Source: Ulota crispa
Taxonomy: Eukaryota; Streptophyta; Bryopsida; Orthotrichales; Orthotrichaceae
Reading direction: 5' to 3'
Length of the DNA stretch: 64,000 nt
Assembly: GCA_963920765.1 (NCBI GenBank)
Contig: OY987249.1
Coordinates: 2,048,501-2,112,500, forward strand
Positions 11,544 through 22,836 of this stretch are shown in pieces. The translations under genes were made by a program, and so were the position numbers. Positions within the stretch are counted from its first letter, which is position 1. Every line of letters begins with the position of its first letter. The notes beneath the pieces were generated by a model. It made no database searches. It saw only the letters and a list, made by a program, of their open reading frames with translations, and had not been told where the DNA came from.

Positions 11544-11766
11544 GTGCCCTAGCAACAAGTTCCTATCGTTGGGGCCCCCAATTTTATCCCATTTTTTCTT
11601 TTGATTTGTTTGGTGAAAACGATCGTGGCTAATCTCCATCAGCAAAGAAGATAGTCATTTTTCAAATCCTACGGTCACTCTTTCTGGATGTAATTTTCCA
11701 AGCTGTGGTGGCCATTAAACTCCCCATTTTCTCCTAAATCTTAAAATAACTCTGGGCGCTCAGGGG
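11544..11766. mobile_element. TTAA-flanked piggyBac-type MITE (E), left end decayed
   Basis: It ends TGGGCGCTCAGGGG followed by TTAA at 11767-11770, the same end type as 17623-17861. The left edge after TTAA 11540-11543 reads GTGCCCTAGC and only partly matches. It completes a chain of three elements that share TTAA sites. Confidence 0.5.
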
Positions 11767-11770
11767 TTAA

Positions 11771-12858
11771 GAATAGCTGAAGCCACATCCAAAGCCAACA
11801 TGTACGAAAATTTGCACTCGGTTCATATTTTGTCGTATTAAAGAACCAGCCACAAGGGCAGAAAACATCAAGAACAGTGAAAAGTTCTCAAGCGTTGTGT
11901 TACGAAATGACCACCCATAATGACGGAGACTATCTAGAAAAGTGTAACGACTTTCAAGCCGCTTGAATGAAAAAGTGACCGACTACAATTTGTAACGTGA
12001 AGAAGAAGAAACTTTCCGAAAATAGATATAAAAGAAACTAAACCCTTTGTAACACGAACTGATGCATGCATGCAAAACAACAACAATACTAATCATAATG
12101 CTGGTCCTAAGATCATACCAGTATCACGCAACTCAGGACAACAACCGGCCTCTGCGTACGTAGGACTTCGTTGTGCGGAATGATTCACTGTTAAGCTTAA
12201 AATGCCGTGAACGTGAAGAAAACGCTGAGTCTGAGTGAGCAATGGTTGTCTGGACACGATTTCCAGAACATCAGCAACCACCTCGCCATCACTTCTCAAC
12301 CAAAACAGCTGAGACAGTTCAGATGGCCGGTTACACAAGTTAATTGCGCAACAGTAAGCATTTCATCTCAGGCTCTGGGCCTCTCAAACGCTGTAACAAA
12401 TGGTCCAATCCTAGTTAGGACGCTATTGAACAATATTTCCGCAAAAAAATTTAGTGACTCAACAAAGAAATATAGTCAAGACTATTGACATTCACCTCTA
12501 ACTGCAAGATCCACCTCCAAAAGACACAATCGATTATCTCAGTTGGAGCAAACTTACAACACGAAGAAGGTCATGACCAAGGTCAATCATGAAAGGAATG
12601 TTGCCGGGGTGTTTCTTTGGTCCTTCGTCATCTTTAGAATGAATAATTTACAGGAAGATAACTGGCCAAAACCAAGTAGGCACAGTCCTGCCTGTAATCG
12701 TAAAACAATCAGTGCTACTGCTATTCGACTGAGCTGAGGATGCTTAGTGTGGGGACTAGAAACCCCAAAATAAGGTGAACCAGATGCATTTCCACATAGT
12801 GCACGGATCAATTTTGAACACCTATGGCTGCCAAGTCGGTTAATCGTAAATGAGCAAT
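11771..12858. other. Downstream region of the MPB2C-like gene
   Basis: About 1.1 kb between the MITE chain and the MPB2C-like stop codon. It should hold that gene's 3' untranslated region. A short open frame at 12093-12338 (minus) is not recognised. No transposon ends seen. Confidence 0.4.
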
Positions 12859-15800
12859 TCAGAGCTGTTCTGTACCAAATCCTTGCATTTCCGGGATATC
12901 CTTCAAATAATTAGTGAGCTGCTTTCGACATTCAGCAACCATTAATAGGGACTCTCCAACAGGCTTCTCTCGTGCAGCAATAACAGCTGCGAGATATTTA
13001 CGTCTCACAAGCTCTAGCTTTTCTTGCTCTTCCTTGGATCCTTCCGACACGGTACTCACCTGTTCTTCATCGTTTGGACCTGAGACACATACCAGAAACG
13101 TAGTCTTCTGATGCACCTCTTCAGATGCAATAGTAGAAACCATGTCCACTCGATATGGTGGACCTTCTCTGTCTGCGTCATCCTGTTGTAAAATCAACAA
13201 AAACCCAGAGCATCAGAGTCCACATAATGTTTCGCACAGACAGAATGTACAAGAGGAATTCGACTACAATAAACTAGGCCATCCTCAAGATCGTGTAACA
13301 ATGGGTACTACCTGTCCTGATTGACTGCCGTCGGCGAGCTCTGTGGCATCAACAGCATCGAGCTGATAGCGCAAAGTCAAAACCTGGCAACGTAATGTAT
13401 TCAGCTCAGCCTCCATGCTATTTGCCTTGTGTTTTGTCGTTACCATACCACGCTCCGCTTGTTCCAAAAGTTTCCTCATTTCTCCGAGCCCTTGCTGCAC
13501 ATCATGTGTCATTTAGTACCAAAATAAAGGAACATGAGCGTGAACTGGTCCTGGAAGCTGGCACATGCATTTACAGTTGATCGCATTATTTCCTATATAC
13601 TAATTGTTCCATTGTTCATTCGGAAAACACTACTTCTTTGCATACTAGGAACATAACTAGCCTATAGTTCTCTCAAATAAAGAAAGAACTAGTAAGATCC
13701 AAACGAGGGCAAAAGGGAGCTACAGGTCCCACCTTCCACGTGCGTAATAAAATCATATAAACATTAGATTAATAAGCGGCTAACCCAGATCTGACACATT
13801 AGATTTCAGGATTAACCGGTTCTCTGTTGAGCTACAAAGAATGTGCGCATGAAAGAATCAAGCACCTGCTGCTCGCGTAGTTCTACTTGAGCTGACTGCA
13901 CAAATCGATCCTTCTCAGCCAGTTCCTGACGTAGCTGATCTATTTGGGCCTGCAAGAGCTTCATGTCTTCAGACTTATCATCCTTATCCTCAGCTAGACC
14001 ATTCCCATGAGGATCAGTATTTCCGGGTTGGTTTTCGAACCCAAATGCTCCTGCTTGTGAGTTATTGCCTTCTGTGCCCTTAGATTGCCAACTTGTCGTC
14101 CTATGCGATACTAAATCCTTCTCCCAATGCTTTTGACTCACGTCATCAGTTTGAGAACCATGCGACTCTAAAGTATGATTGGATCGCTGACCAATTGTCT
14201 CCAATAGACAGTCCTTTTCCCACAGCTTCTGCTTCAATTCCTCAATTTCCACGAGTAAGTGGCGTGTGTCCTTGCTGGAGTCTTCTTGAGCCGTGTCCCC
14301 CTCAATGCGTCGAAGAATGTTCTCACTTTCCTCCCAGCGGCACTCCTCTTTAGATTCTTCACGAATAAGTTCACGACTAACTTCACGATTGGGTGTGCGC
14401 TTTGGAGTAAGGATGCCTTTCCTCGCTTTCAGGGGACTTTCATAAGCCTAAATCACAGAAAGACATTGTCAGCACTGAAGTTCACGATACAAACGTAATG
14501 TCCAAACTGCGCTTCCATATGGCTAAATGGCACACATTCCGTGATCATTCATGATCAGAAGAACACAAACTTCCACGGCAGATTCTCATGTCATGACCGG
14601 TACATGCGACCATGAACTGCAAATGATCGTGTCTAATGATATCGCTCTCACTCAAATTTCTTAGGTCGAGTTCACCAATTGGCATCAAGCAAGAGAATGA
14701 TCGAACCAGGATCTATGAGAATTGATAAATTTAAACATCCCTGAGATCAGGTTTCAGGCACGTCGGAAACGAAATTACTGACTGTGCTAAGACATGCGAG
14801 AGTGCAGCAACTCCAGAAAATCAATTATCAATGCTTTACTGGATAATGAATCCTCAAAACAAGGCGATGGAAGGGTGTAGACCTTGTACAGCGTGTCACG
14901 AAGGGGTGCAGGTGTGTAAATCATAGCAGCCTGGTGACCAAACATGCTACTCCGAGCTCCCTGCTGCTCCTGTGCCAACATGATAACAAATCTCAGGACA
15001 AAGAACTCCCTCAATGCAGTGATTAGCAATCCAAAAAAAGAAAAAAAGACACTCCCCGTCGCGTCAGATGTGAGCTCGGAACTTTCTAAGAAAGAAATTG
15101 AAAAAGATTTCCACGTCCAGTCGACGGCACAAGTCCTCAAGTGCAATGTCTTATCAAGAGCAATACAATTTCCTAACCAAACGAACTCAGAATGTAACAC
15201 GGAACATTGTCTGCAAGATACACTCTCGTCCTCCAGATCCACTAAAAGCCTAATCCAAGACAACAATCCCTCAAACTCAACCGAAGCAATTCTTGATAAT
15301 AAACTTCAAAGATCGGCTTGTAAAGATAAATTGCACAGCTATTCATCCACTCTCTCCTCGTACTGGTCAATATACCACAATAATTCACGATTTTATAGAG
15401 AATGAACACGGGACTCCTGACATTTCAAGAGTGAGAGTGAGTGAGTTCTCGAAGCCCCCTCCGCAGCAAAAACCTTAAACATTATATCAAAAACCATACA
15501 GCTCTCAGAATATAGCCCGAGCGAACTCCGATTGTACACAAAACATTGCACTCTCGGCCCTTCAGATCCACTCAAAGCCTGTCCCGGAACGCTATCCCCA
15601 AAACTCAATCGAATCACTTGCTGACAACAGATTTAAATATCCATTTGAACCTACCTATGCAAGTTCACCACCTCTCTCTCCTCGTACTGATCCACATACA
15701 CTGGCCAGTACCAGAATTACTCGTTATTCAACAACAAATGCCGGACTCCTGACGTTTTAAACAAAAGTTTGAGAGAGCTACAAATCTTATAACATCAATG

Positions 15801-16068
15801 TATCACACAAAAAAACGTATAGCTCTCACACGACCTCCGAATGTACACGACTCTCGCTCTCTCGCCCTCCAGATCCACTCAAACCTATCCTACAAAGCTA
15901 ATCCCGATACATCAGAGGAAAGAACATCAAGAATAACAAAGAGAGACGCACCATAAAACTCTCCATCAACGGAATCATCTCCACCAGGTTACGATACAAC
16001 GCCGGGTCCACCTCCGGCGACACGCCATTTGCCCCGGCCACAGCCTTGGATCCACGAAACGACGCCAT
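12859..16068 (-). CDS. MPB2C-like microtubule-binding coiled-coil protein, 5 exons, complete
   Basis: Exons on the minus strand are 16068-15952, 14969-14883, 14447-13866, 13494-13312 and 13182-12859 (39, 29, 194, 61 and 107 codons plus stop); every junction is phase 0 with GT/AG, giving 430 residues. The N-terminus has VSPEVDPALYRNLVEMIPLM (16-35) and then AAMIYTPAPLRDTLYK (53-68), matching my recollection of plant MPB2C proteins (VDP.L..NLVE..PL, then a S/MIYT.TP.R..L segment). Residues about 150-320 are Glu/Lys/Gln/Leu-rich coiled coil. The tail RRKYLAAVIAAREKPVGESL (383-402) matches the conserved C-terminal helix of the family. Known MPB2C binds microtubules, viral movement proteins and KNOTTED1 and limits their cell-to-cell transport. 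The assignment comes from remembered family sequence, so it is firm for a coiled-coil plant protein and good but not certain for MPB2C. The exon 3 product (194 residues) is rich in Ser, Glu and Asp between the coils. Confidence 0.78.
15190..15900. repeat. ~320-bp imperfect tandem repeat in MPB2C-like intron 1
   Basis: Three direct copies can be tracked by the block CTCTCGNCCTCCAGATCCAC at about 15225, 15551 and 15855, and by TCTCTCCTCGTACTG at about 15350 and 15672. The array fills most of the 982-base intron. Confidence 0.75.
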
Positions 16069-16640
16069 CTCCACCCGGTCCCCTACCTTTGTCTGTCTCT
16101 CCCGCTGTCCTGATCGGCTCCAGCCCTAGCAACTCTTACGCACACCCGGCCACTACGAATTTCATCCGCATCGTCGACATTGGCAAACGAGCGACCCCGA
16201 TCACATTACGAAATCAAAAAGAGTCCCGACGAGTGGAATCGAGCAAGTGCGAGAGAGGCAAGGGTGGAATGAAGAGATTCGAAATGGAATCTGGGAGTGC
16301 TGGGGTGGGAAAATGATTAGTGTCGCAGAGGGGATTGATGATGCGACGGACATGGCGGTGGCTATGGCGCTCGGACGGGGGCGGGGGCGGGGCGGGGGCG
16401 TGCACTTCAAGACTGTCACGGCTTCGGCGCTCAAAACGGAGGCGCTGCAGCTCAGCACATCCGAGGCGGGAAAGCGTCAGTTCATGTCGCTCTCCGATGG
16501 TCTAAAGCCGTGGATTCTATGACCGTTTAATAGATAGCCCATGCCCGTTTCGTTGCTTTTCCGGAATTCTGTACAATTGGCATTCCTTCCCTCCAATTTC
16601 GATTTTTTGTTTTAAATTGTGAAGGTTTGGCATGGAGTGA
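16069..16640. promoter_or_regulatory. GC-rich upstream region of the MPB2C-like gene
   Basis: GC-rich compared with the AT-rich surroundings, including GGGGGCGGGGGCGGGGC at about 16378. It lies just upstream of the MPB2C-like start. Open frames on both strands here are composition effects. Promoter role is inferred from position only. Confidence 0.4.
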
Positions 16641-16673
16641 AACTTTCTGTGTGTTGCATTTCGGTTGCCTTAA

Positions 16674-17585
16674 CCCTTTAAGGACCACACCCATTTTCAC
16701 AAAATCCATTAAAAATAGTTGTTAGAAGCTTAGATGTGTAGTTGAATTGAATATGGACTCAATTTAAATAATCCAATCATATGAATGCAGAGGACATTTT
16801 GCTTGTTGTAATGTATCAAAATTTCAGTTAGATCTAAAGTTGGAGGTGAAATGTTGTAATGATTGAGTGAGTTGTATGCGGAAAATCTCTAGTCTTTCAT
16901 ACTTGTGTGATTTTGAATGTTAATGCTTCATGCAAGTTTTGATTGAGAAGTGCCTTACATTTCTAAAAAATAGGGTTTCCCACCTTTCCAACAAGACTCA
17001 TTTCACACAAAATAGACAAAAATAGCAATCACAAGGTGTAGCCAAGTGGACAAAAAGGGTCAAAAATCCCACTTTCTTTGCTACTCTAACATGGTTCTAC
17101 AAAAAAATTGATAATTGTTATGGAAAATCCAATTGGTGGAAACAATCAAGAGTTGGCCTAAAATGTTGGATGAAAAATTTTAAAAGATGAAATGACAACA
17201 CCATTTCAATAGATTTTCAAATACCACAATTGTACTGCTAACATATACTTTAGGAAAACACTACAAGCATATTTTTTAAGCAATTTGATTTTTTTTAGAA
17301 TGGGAAATTGAAATTTGACATTCTTCTTGCATATTTGATGTATTGTGTTTGTGCTTTGATCCATCTTTGACAAAAAATGAATACATATTTTGAAGCCATG
17401 CCGTATAAACACCAATATTTGTCAACTCACATACCTAATTGCAGTGTTATTTTTTGAAATGGATGCAAAATTCTTGTGATCATATGCGTTCTTCAAGACT
17501 AAATTCCAAATTATTGAGCAATTTCAATCTACACGCCAAAAACTACTCCCAACAACCAAAATATGGTCGCGTGGTCCTTAAAGGG
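16674..17585. mobile_element. TTAA-flanked piggyBac-type MITE (A)
   Basis: Flanked by TTAA (16670-16673 and 17586-17589). The ends are inverted: CCCTTTAAGGACCACACCC at the left; the right end read inverted is CCCTTTAAGGACCACGCG. 912 bases with no plausible coding sequence. Confidence 0.85.
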
Positions 17586-17622
17586 TTAACAATTAGGTTG
17601 CGCAACATTTTGGTTGCCTTAA

Positions 17623-17861
17623 CCCCTGAGCGCCCAAGGTCCCCAAAACCAACCTCTCAATTTTGAAAAATGTCCACGTTTGACTCTTATCCTCTTCTTA
17701 ATGGTAAAGTCAAAGGACTTGTACTTTTTCATGTACATTTAGGCATATGTCTACTACCACTCAAAAAAATTCAAGCTATTTGACTCTACTTAGGTAATAC
17801 TTTTATTGGACTAAATACACAAAGGTATGGATTTGTGTGAATATGGCATGAGCGCTCAGGG
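17623..17861. mobile_element. TTAA-flanked piggyBac-type MITE (B)
   Basis: TTAA at 17619-17622 and 17862-17865. Left end CCCCTGAGCGCCCAAGG, right end inverted CCCCTGAGCGCTCATGCC. 239 bases. Its right TTAA is also the left TTAA of the next element. Confidence 0.85.
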
Positions 17862-17865
17862 GTTA

Positions 17866-18621
17866 ACCCCTGAGCATCCAGGCCGATTTCACCAAAATCA
17901 GTGTTTTTGGAGATATGCAACTTTGATGTATTGTATCTCAGTCAATTGGATGATCCACAAAAAGTGACCATTGAAAATAGTAGAACACCTATTTAGAAAA
18001 TGGCTTGCAAATTTTAGGAACAATTGACCGTGGGAGATAGGAGATTATAACATTTGATCAAACAACATGTGATGACAAAATCTCTTTTTTTGGTAGGTAG
18101 CTGCTATTTGATGATCTTTACAAAACTCTGCAAGCCCCTAATTCATCTTAAATATTATGAGCAACAAGATTAGATGTGGAATGCCCACACTTGTAAATTA
18201 TTGAAGATTTCACTTCTTTTTATGTCAAGTTTTAGGGCCTCAAATTGCTATTGCACGGAAAACAATGACCGGCACAGTTGGTGATGGTTGCCATAATAAG
18301 GGTCTAGAACATGCTTGAACCCTTGCCAACAACTTTCTCGCTACCACAAAGTTTACACAAGAAAGCTTGCAAGGGATATTGACCGGTTGTAGCCTGTAAA
18401 ACGTTGCTTGCCACCACGCCTTGTATGGTGTTTCACCCAATCAAATCTCTTGCAAGACTTGTAGAACATTTGGCTTTCCTCGCCATTACTCCATTAGCAT
18501 GGACAACTTGAATGCCTTCATTATTGTTGTTTATAGCAAGATCAAAAAGTTAGATCCAGTCTTCAAAACAAGGCTTTGAAATTGTGGGAGGCGATATATG
18601 GGGCGCTAGGGTGCTCAAGGG
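17866..18621 (+). mobile_element. TTAA-flanked piggyBac-type MITE, C family
   Basis: TTAA at 17862-17865 and 18622-18625. Begins CCCCTGAGCATCCAGGCCG and ends GGTGCTCAAGGG. 756 bases, matched along its length by the inverted copy at 10129-10890. Confidence 0.85.
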
Positions 18622-18641
18622 TTAACAATTAGGTTGCCTTA

Positions 18642-18958
18642 TAGCATCTCCATTGGTTCGGGCTCTTTCAAAGATTTTCATTTGTTTTGGGCGGCCTTTA
18701 AGTCCCTTGATCTCCACCCATGCTCTTCAAAAAGGTAGCCTTGCACTCCAACACGCCTCATAAATAATCAATTGACCACTTATCAAGGAAAATAGAGGAT
18801 AGAGTTCACTAAATTTAGGATGAATAGTGTCTTGAAGGGCCCTTATTAGACACAGTAGGACAAATTGTCTTAAGAGGGTTTTGAGAGGGGCCTCAACACT
18901 TTTTATCCACTTTGAGCGTGTTTGAGCCACAAGTGGAGATGCCCTTGTGGAGATGTCC
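18642..18958 (+). mobile_element. TTA-flanked MITE (PIF/Harbinger-like), copy 1
   Basis: TTA at 18639-18641 and 18959-18961. Left end TAGCATCTCCATTGG, right end GGAGATGTCC. The interior (CTCCACCCATGCT, TTGACCACTTATCAAGG) is repeated in the adjacent copy. TTA duplication and GAGCATCTCC-like ends suggest PIF/Harbinger; superfamily is inferred. Confidence 0.65.
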
Positions 18959-18961
18959 TTA

Positions 18962-19255
18962 GAGCATCTCCAACATTGTTAATCACATTTGGCTTGCTCA
19001 AAGGTTTCCATCTATTTTTGATAAGCACAAAGATTCCTTGCTCTCCACCCATGCTTTTTAAAGAAGTGGCCATGGCACTTCAACAAGACCCATAATTATT
19101 CATTTGACCATTTATCAAGGGGAATAAAAGATAAAGCTCACCAAACTTAGAACAAATAATGTTTTGAAGGGTCATTGCTAGGCATGCTAGAGTGGAATGC
19201 CTTGATTCAATTTTGGCAAGTGTCAAATCCTAGGAGGGTACCGATGGAGATGCTC
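18962..19255 (+). mobile_element. TTA-flanked MITE (PIF/Harbinger-like), copy 2
   Basis: Begins GAGCATCTCCAACATTG and ends GGAGATGCTC with TTA at 18959-18961 and 19256-19258. It is a tandem neighbour of copy 1, sharing one TTA and a diverged interior. Confidence 0.68.
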
Positions 19256-19864
19256 TTACCTAAGAAAGTTAATTGGGAAAGAAAGTTAATTGAGAACTCA
19301 TCCCTTGATCACTTGAAGATGTATGCAACTCTCTAGATACTATAATTTCACGTAGTGTAGCAAAAGTGTGAGTGGGGAGCGGTGAGTGTTGAGTGGTGAG
19401 GAGTGAGCAGTTAGATTTGAGCAATGAGTATTTACATTCTACTAAAAATTATTCATTTTTGAATAATAAAAAATGAAGGTAGCCCATAAAATAGTAATAG
19501 AACAACTCTTAAAAATGAAAAGATCATCAAATAGCTTGGAGGAAGAGAGCTCTTATAAATTCATGCATTGTCCAAATAAGGGTAGTAAAAGCAAAATGGT
19601 AGAAATTCTAGTTTATGCACATGAAAGGAAATTTGAAACGGATGAAGAATGAATATCATTCATCCATGATCAAAAAACATTCATCCAATCATTCATCCAT
19701 CATCCATCCAATTATCATCCAATGATGAGATTATGATGTGAGTTTGGAATATTTAATGAATAGACGTGCATAAATAGGACATTAAAAAAAAACCTCACAT
19801 TTCAAAAAAACTTCAAGTTATGATATACTAACATTTACAAGTTCACTTGCACACTACAAACCCC

Positions 19865-20520
19865 CTCTTTGGACCAAATAGAGGGGGCTTAGGACCCTCC
19901 TCAAAAACAAGGAGGTCATCTTGGGCCCATTGTGAGTTTTGCAAAGTGCTCCTCAGAATCCGAGAAGCCCTCTTACAAATTATTATTATTTTTACTATTA
20001 TTTCAAAAAAAAAATTCTCAAATTTATTATTTTTGTTTTGTTTTGCAAGAGGCCCCTTTTTGCTCCTTGGAATCTGAGGTGCCCTCCTACAATTTTTTTT
20101 TTTTTTTTTTTTCCAAATTGTTTTCTTTCAATTTTTTTTAAAGTTTCTACAAGTTACCTCTTCTTGTCTTAGGGCCTTCCTTGGAATCAAGGAGGGCATC
20201 TTGGGTACATTGTGGGTTTTGCAAAGTGCTCCTCAAAATCCAAGAAGCCCTCCTACAATTTTTTTTTTTTTTTTTTTTTTTTCAAAACCCTCTTCAAAAT
20301 CCGAGGTACCCACCTACAATTTTTTTTTTTCCAAAACCCTCCTCAAAATCCGAGGTGCCCTCCTACAAATATATATATATATATATATATATTCAAAACC
20401 CTCCTTGGAATCCGAGGTGCCCTCATACAAAAAAAAAATTCAAAATTTTTTTTTTCATTTTTTTTTTCTTTTGCAAGTTACCTCTTTTTGTTTTAGGACC
20501 TTCCTCGGAACCTAGGAGGC
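19865..20520. repeat. Tandem repeats and poly-T/AT tracts inside the hAT element
   Basis: A ~300-base unit (CTTGGGNNCATTGTG, TTTTGCAAAGTGCTCCTCA) occurs twice. A shorter unit (CCGAGGTGCCCTCCTACAA) occurs several times between T-runs, with an (AT)n tract at about 20368-20391. Open frames here are poly-Phe artefacts. Confidence 0.8.
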
Positions 20521-20849
20521 ACTGTTGTACTCTTAGTGTATCTTGTAAAAGAGATACAAAATTTGTTAAAATTACAATATAAGAAATTTTAACAAAATTT
20601 AAGGTTTGAATTTAAAAACTTAGTATTTTTTTGCTAAAAATCAATTAAAATGACTTGTAATAGAGAAAATTTCCAAAATTACCATTTTGCTACTAAATTG
20701 ATTTGAGAATAAAGTTGAGTTAAGCAATCTGAATCTAATGAACACAAATTTGTCTTAAAATGATTTGTTGTGTTTATGTTACTTTACTTGAAAACTAAAA
20801 AGGTAGACCTTGCACATGTCAAAATATGTAAATCTTATTTGAAAATACT

Positions 20850-21360
20850 TGACAATTATTTGCAATATTACAAGTTGCAATGTGAGTTTGAGCTACCCTA
20901 TTTGGAACTTGGGATGGTAGAGCATTCACAATTGAAGAAATGTAAATTTCATTTTAAAGCATTTGATGATGTTCTTCAAGATACCACAAATTAAAATGTG
21001 AATTTTAGCTACTCTATTTGGAACCTAGGAAGATAGAACATGCACAATTAAAGAAATGTAAATCTTATTTTAAAACATTTGACAATGCCTTTTGCAATAT
21101 TACAAGTTGCAATGTGAGCTTGAGTTGTCTTATTTGGAACTTGGCAAGGTAGAACATGCACTATAGAAGAAATGTAAACTCTATTTTAAAGCATTTGACA
21201 ATGCCCTTTGTAATACTACAAATTGCAATGTGGGCTTGAGTTGTATTATTTGGAAGCTGGGAATGTAAAAAGGGCACATGTAAAAGTATTCAAATTCAAT
21301 ATTAAAGCATTTGATGCAATCTTTGAAATATTATAAATTGCAATGTGGATTGTGCTGCCC
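20850..21360. repeat. ~120-bp degenerate tandem repeat inside the hAT element
   Basis: The block AAATGTAAATNTTATTTTAA with AATTGCAATGTGAGCTTGAG and CTATTTGGAACTTGG recurs about four times at roughly 120-base spacing. Confidence 0.6.
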
Positions 21361-22000
21361 TATTTGAACATGAGAAGGTGGAACATTCTTGTATTTGATC
21401 TTCTTTCTTTGAAAAAGTGGGAATCTATAAAATTTTGTATCCTCTAGTTTTCAAGTACTTTGCCTTGATTATTTATTATAATGTATCATTATAAACGTAT
21501 TAGCATCATATTTGTTGTCCTCCTTTCATCTACATTCATCCATTTCATTTTTCATTCATCCATATGATTTTTCATTCATTCAATATGATTCTTCATTTGT
21601 TCTTTTCAATGGATGATTTTCATACAACATCAAAAAAATAATTCATGTAATGGCCATTTTTGCATATTTACAATTGTACAAAGTTCATTAAATTATCATT
21701 TTCAACTTCCAAATTCTCAAGAATTTTTGCTCACTGCTCAACGCTCCCATCTCTCACTTTAGCACCCCTGTAATTTCACGTTGTTTACAACCGGATGCTG
21801 CTAGTTTGTATGTAGTTTATTTGTTGTTGCTAAGGACTTGAAAATTATTTTGTTGGAGTAATTGTTGATGAAAATTATTGTAGTATCAATAAGTACTTTA
21901 TAATGTAAAATGTTGAGTAATTAGTGTGGGGGCAAACTAAATGCAATACTCAATGTGGTAGTAAGATCTTCCATGGTGGTTTAAAATTGTAAAAACAAGA

Positions 22001-22836
22001 AAATCACAAACTTGCTTCGATGCCATTCATGAAAGTGTGCTAAAAAAATACTATAATTGGAAAATAGAAATGGTGTTCACACAAAAAAATTGTAAGGAGC
22101 ACAAGGAATAAAATAAGAAAGTTATCCAAAGTTGGAACTTGCTAACTGGTCACAATGGCCAATTTTGCTGTAGCATGGAAATTGGCCCTTGTTGATAACT
22201 TTCAAACATGACTTAAAATTTGTAATTCATAAATTAATTGCATTCATGAATGTGTCTATGCATCTTTCGACATCGTTATTCAAAATTTGAGTTAGAAATT
22301 AAAACTTGTGGTTTTCACAAGTTTTTTTGGAATGATTTTGAATAAAAATGTGAACAAATAATTTTGACCTATTTATATTGTTTTTTTTTTAACGTGACTT
22401 TTGAAAAGGCTTCTTTTTAACATGAAATATCAATTCTTGGGGTGAAAGATGCTTGTTTGAATATCAATTCTTGGGGTGAAAGATGCTTGTTTGAATTATA
22501 GAGGTGACATGATTAAGCAATTCTACACGTTTTCCAAGGGTAGATGACTAGAATTAAGAAACTCTTTGATTTCTTAGAGTTTTAAACTAAGATTTATACT
22601 TGTATGACATAAATTGTTCATGAAAAAATATTTCATGTGCATCTATTAATACTATTGTGGAATACTTACAAATAAGATTTTTAAAACCTGTGACCAATTT
22701 AATATAAAAAAATTAATTCAATAATTCAAAATAACAATTTTTTGCTTGTGAATAAATATTTGAATTCCTCCATCGTTTTAAACATGAAAGTTGGGGCAAC
22801 CAAAGATTAGTTTCTAAAGGATTTTGGATTCATGGT
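22001..22836. other. AT-rich intergenic DNA, one short duplication
   Basis: The only structure noticed is a direct duplication of AATATCAATTCTTGGGGTG plus AAAGATGCTTGTTTG at about 22425-22495. No gene seen. Confidence 0.5.

Larger units (their letters stand above)
19351..21770. mobile_element. Non-autonomous hAT-type transposon
   Basis: A perfect 8-base target duplication TAATTTCA lies at 19343-19350 and 21771-21778. The right end, read inverted, starts CAGGGGTGCTAAAGTGAG, a classic hAT end. The left end CGTAGTGTAGCAAAAGTG is a decayed match, and both ends continue into G-rich GTGAG-type repeats. 2420 bases; no transposase frame is visible. Confidence 0.8.
16640..22000 (+). repeat. Old dispersed repeat, broken up by six transposon insertions
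   Basis: Pieces outside the insertions (16640-16673, 17586-17622, 18622-18641, 19256-19350, 21771-22000) line up in order with two other copies at 45285-45600 and 52300-52620: TTTAGATTGCC-type start, ACAATTAGGTTGCC, CATGACTCA-type block, CATGCAACTCT with TTAGATA, then GTAAAATGTTGAG-AATTAG. The nature of the parent repeat is unknown. Confidence 0.6.

Noticed and set aside
16029-16522. Open frames on both strands upstream of the MPB2C-like gene
   Set aside because: GC-rich composition keeps frames open; the spliced MPB2C-like exon 15952-16068 explains the conserved part.
19932-20582. Phe-rich frames with a possible membrane look
   Set aside because: They come from long T-runs and (AT)n in the hAT interior.
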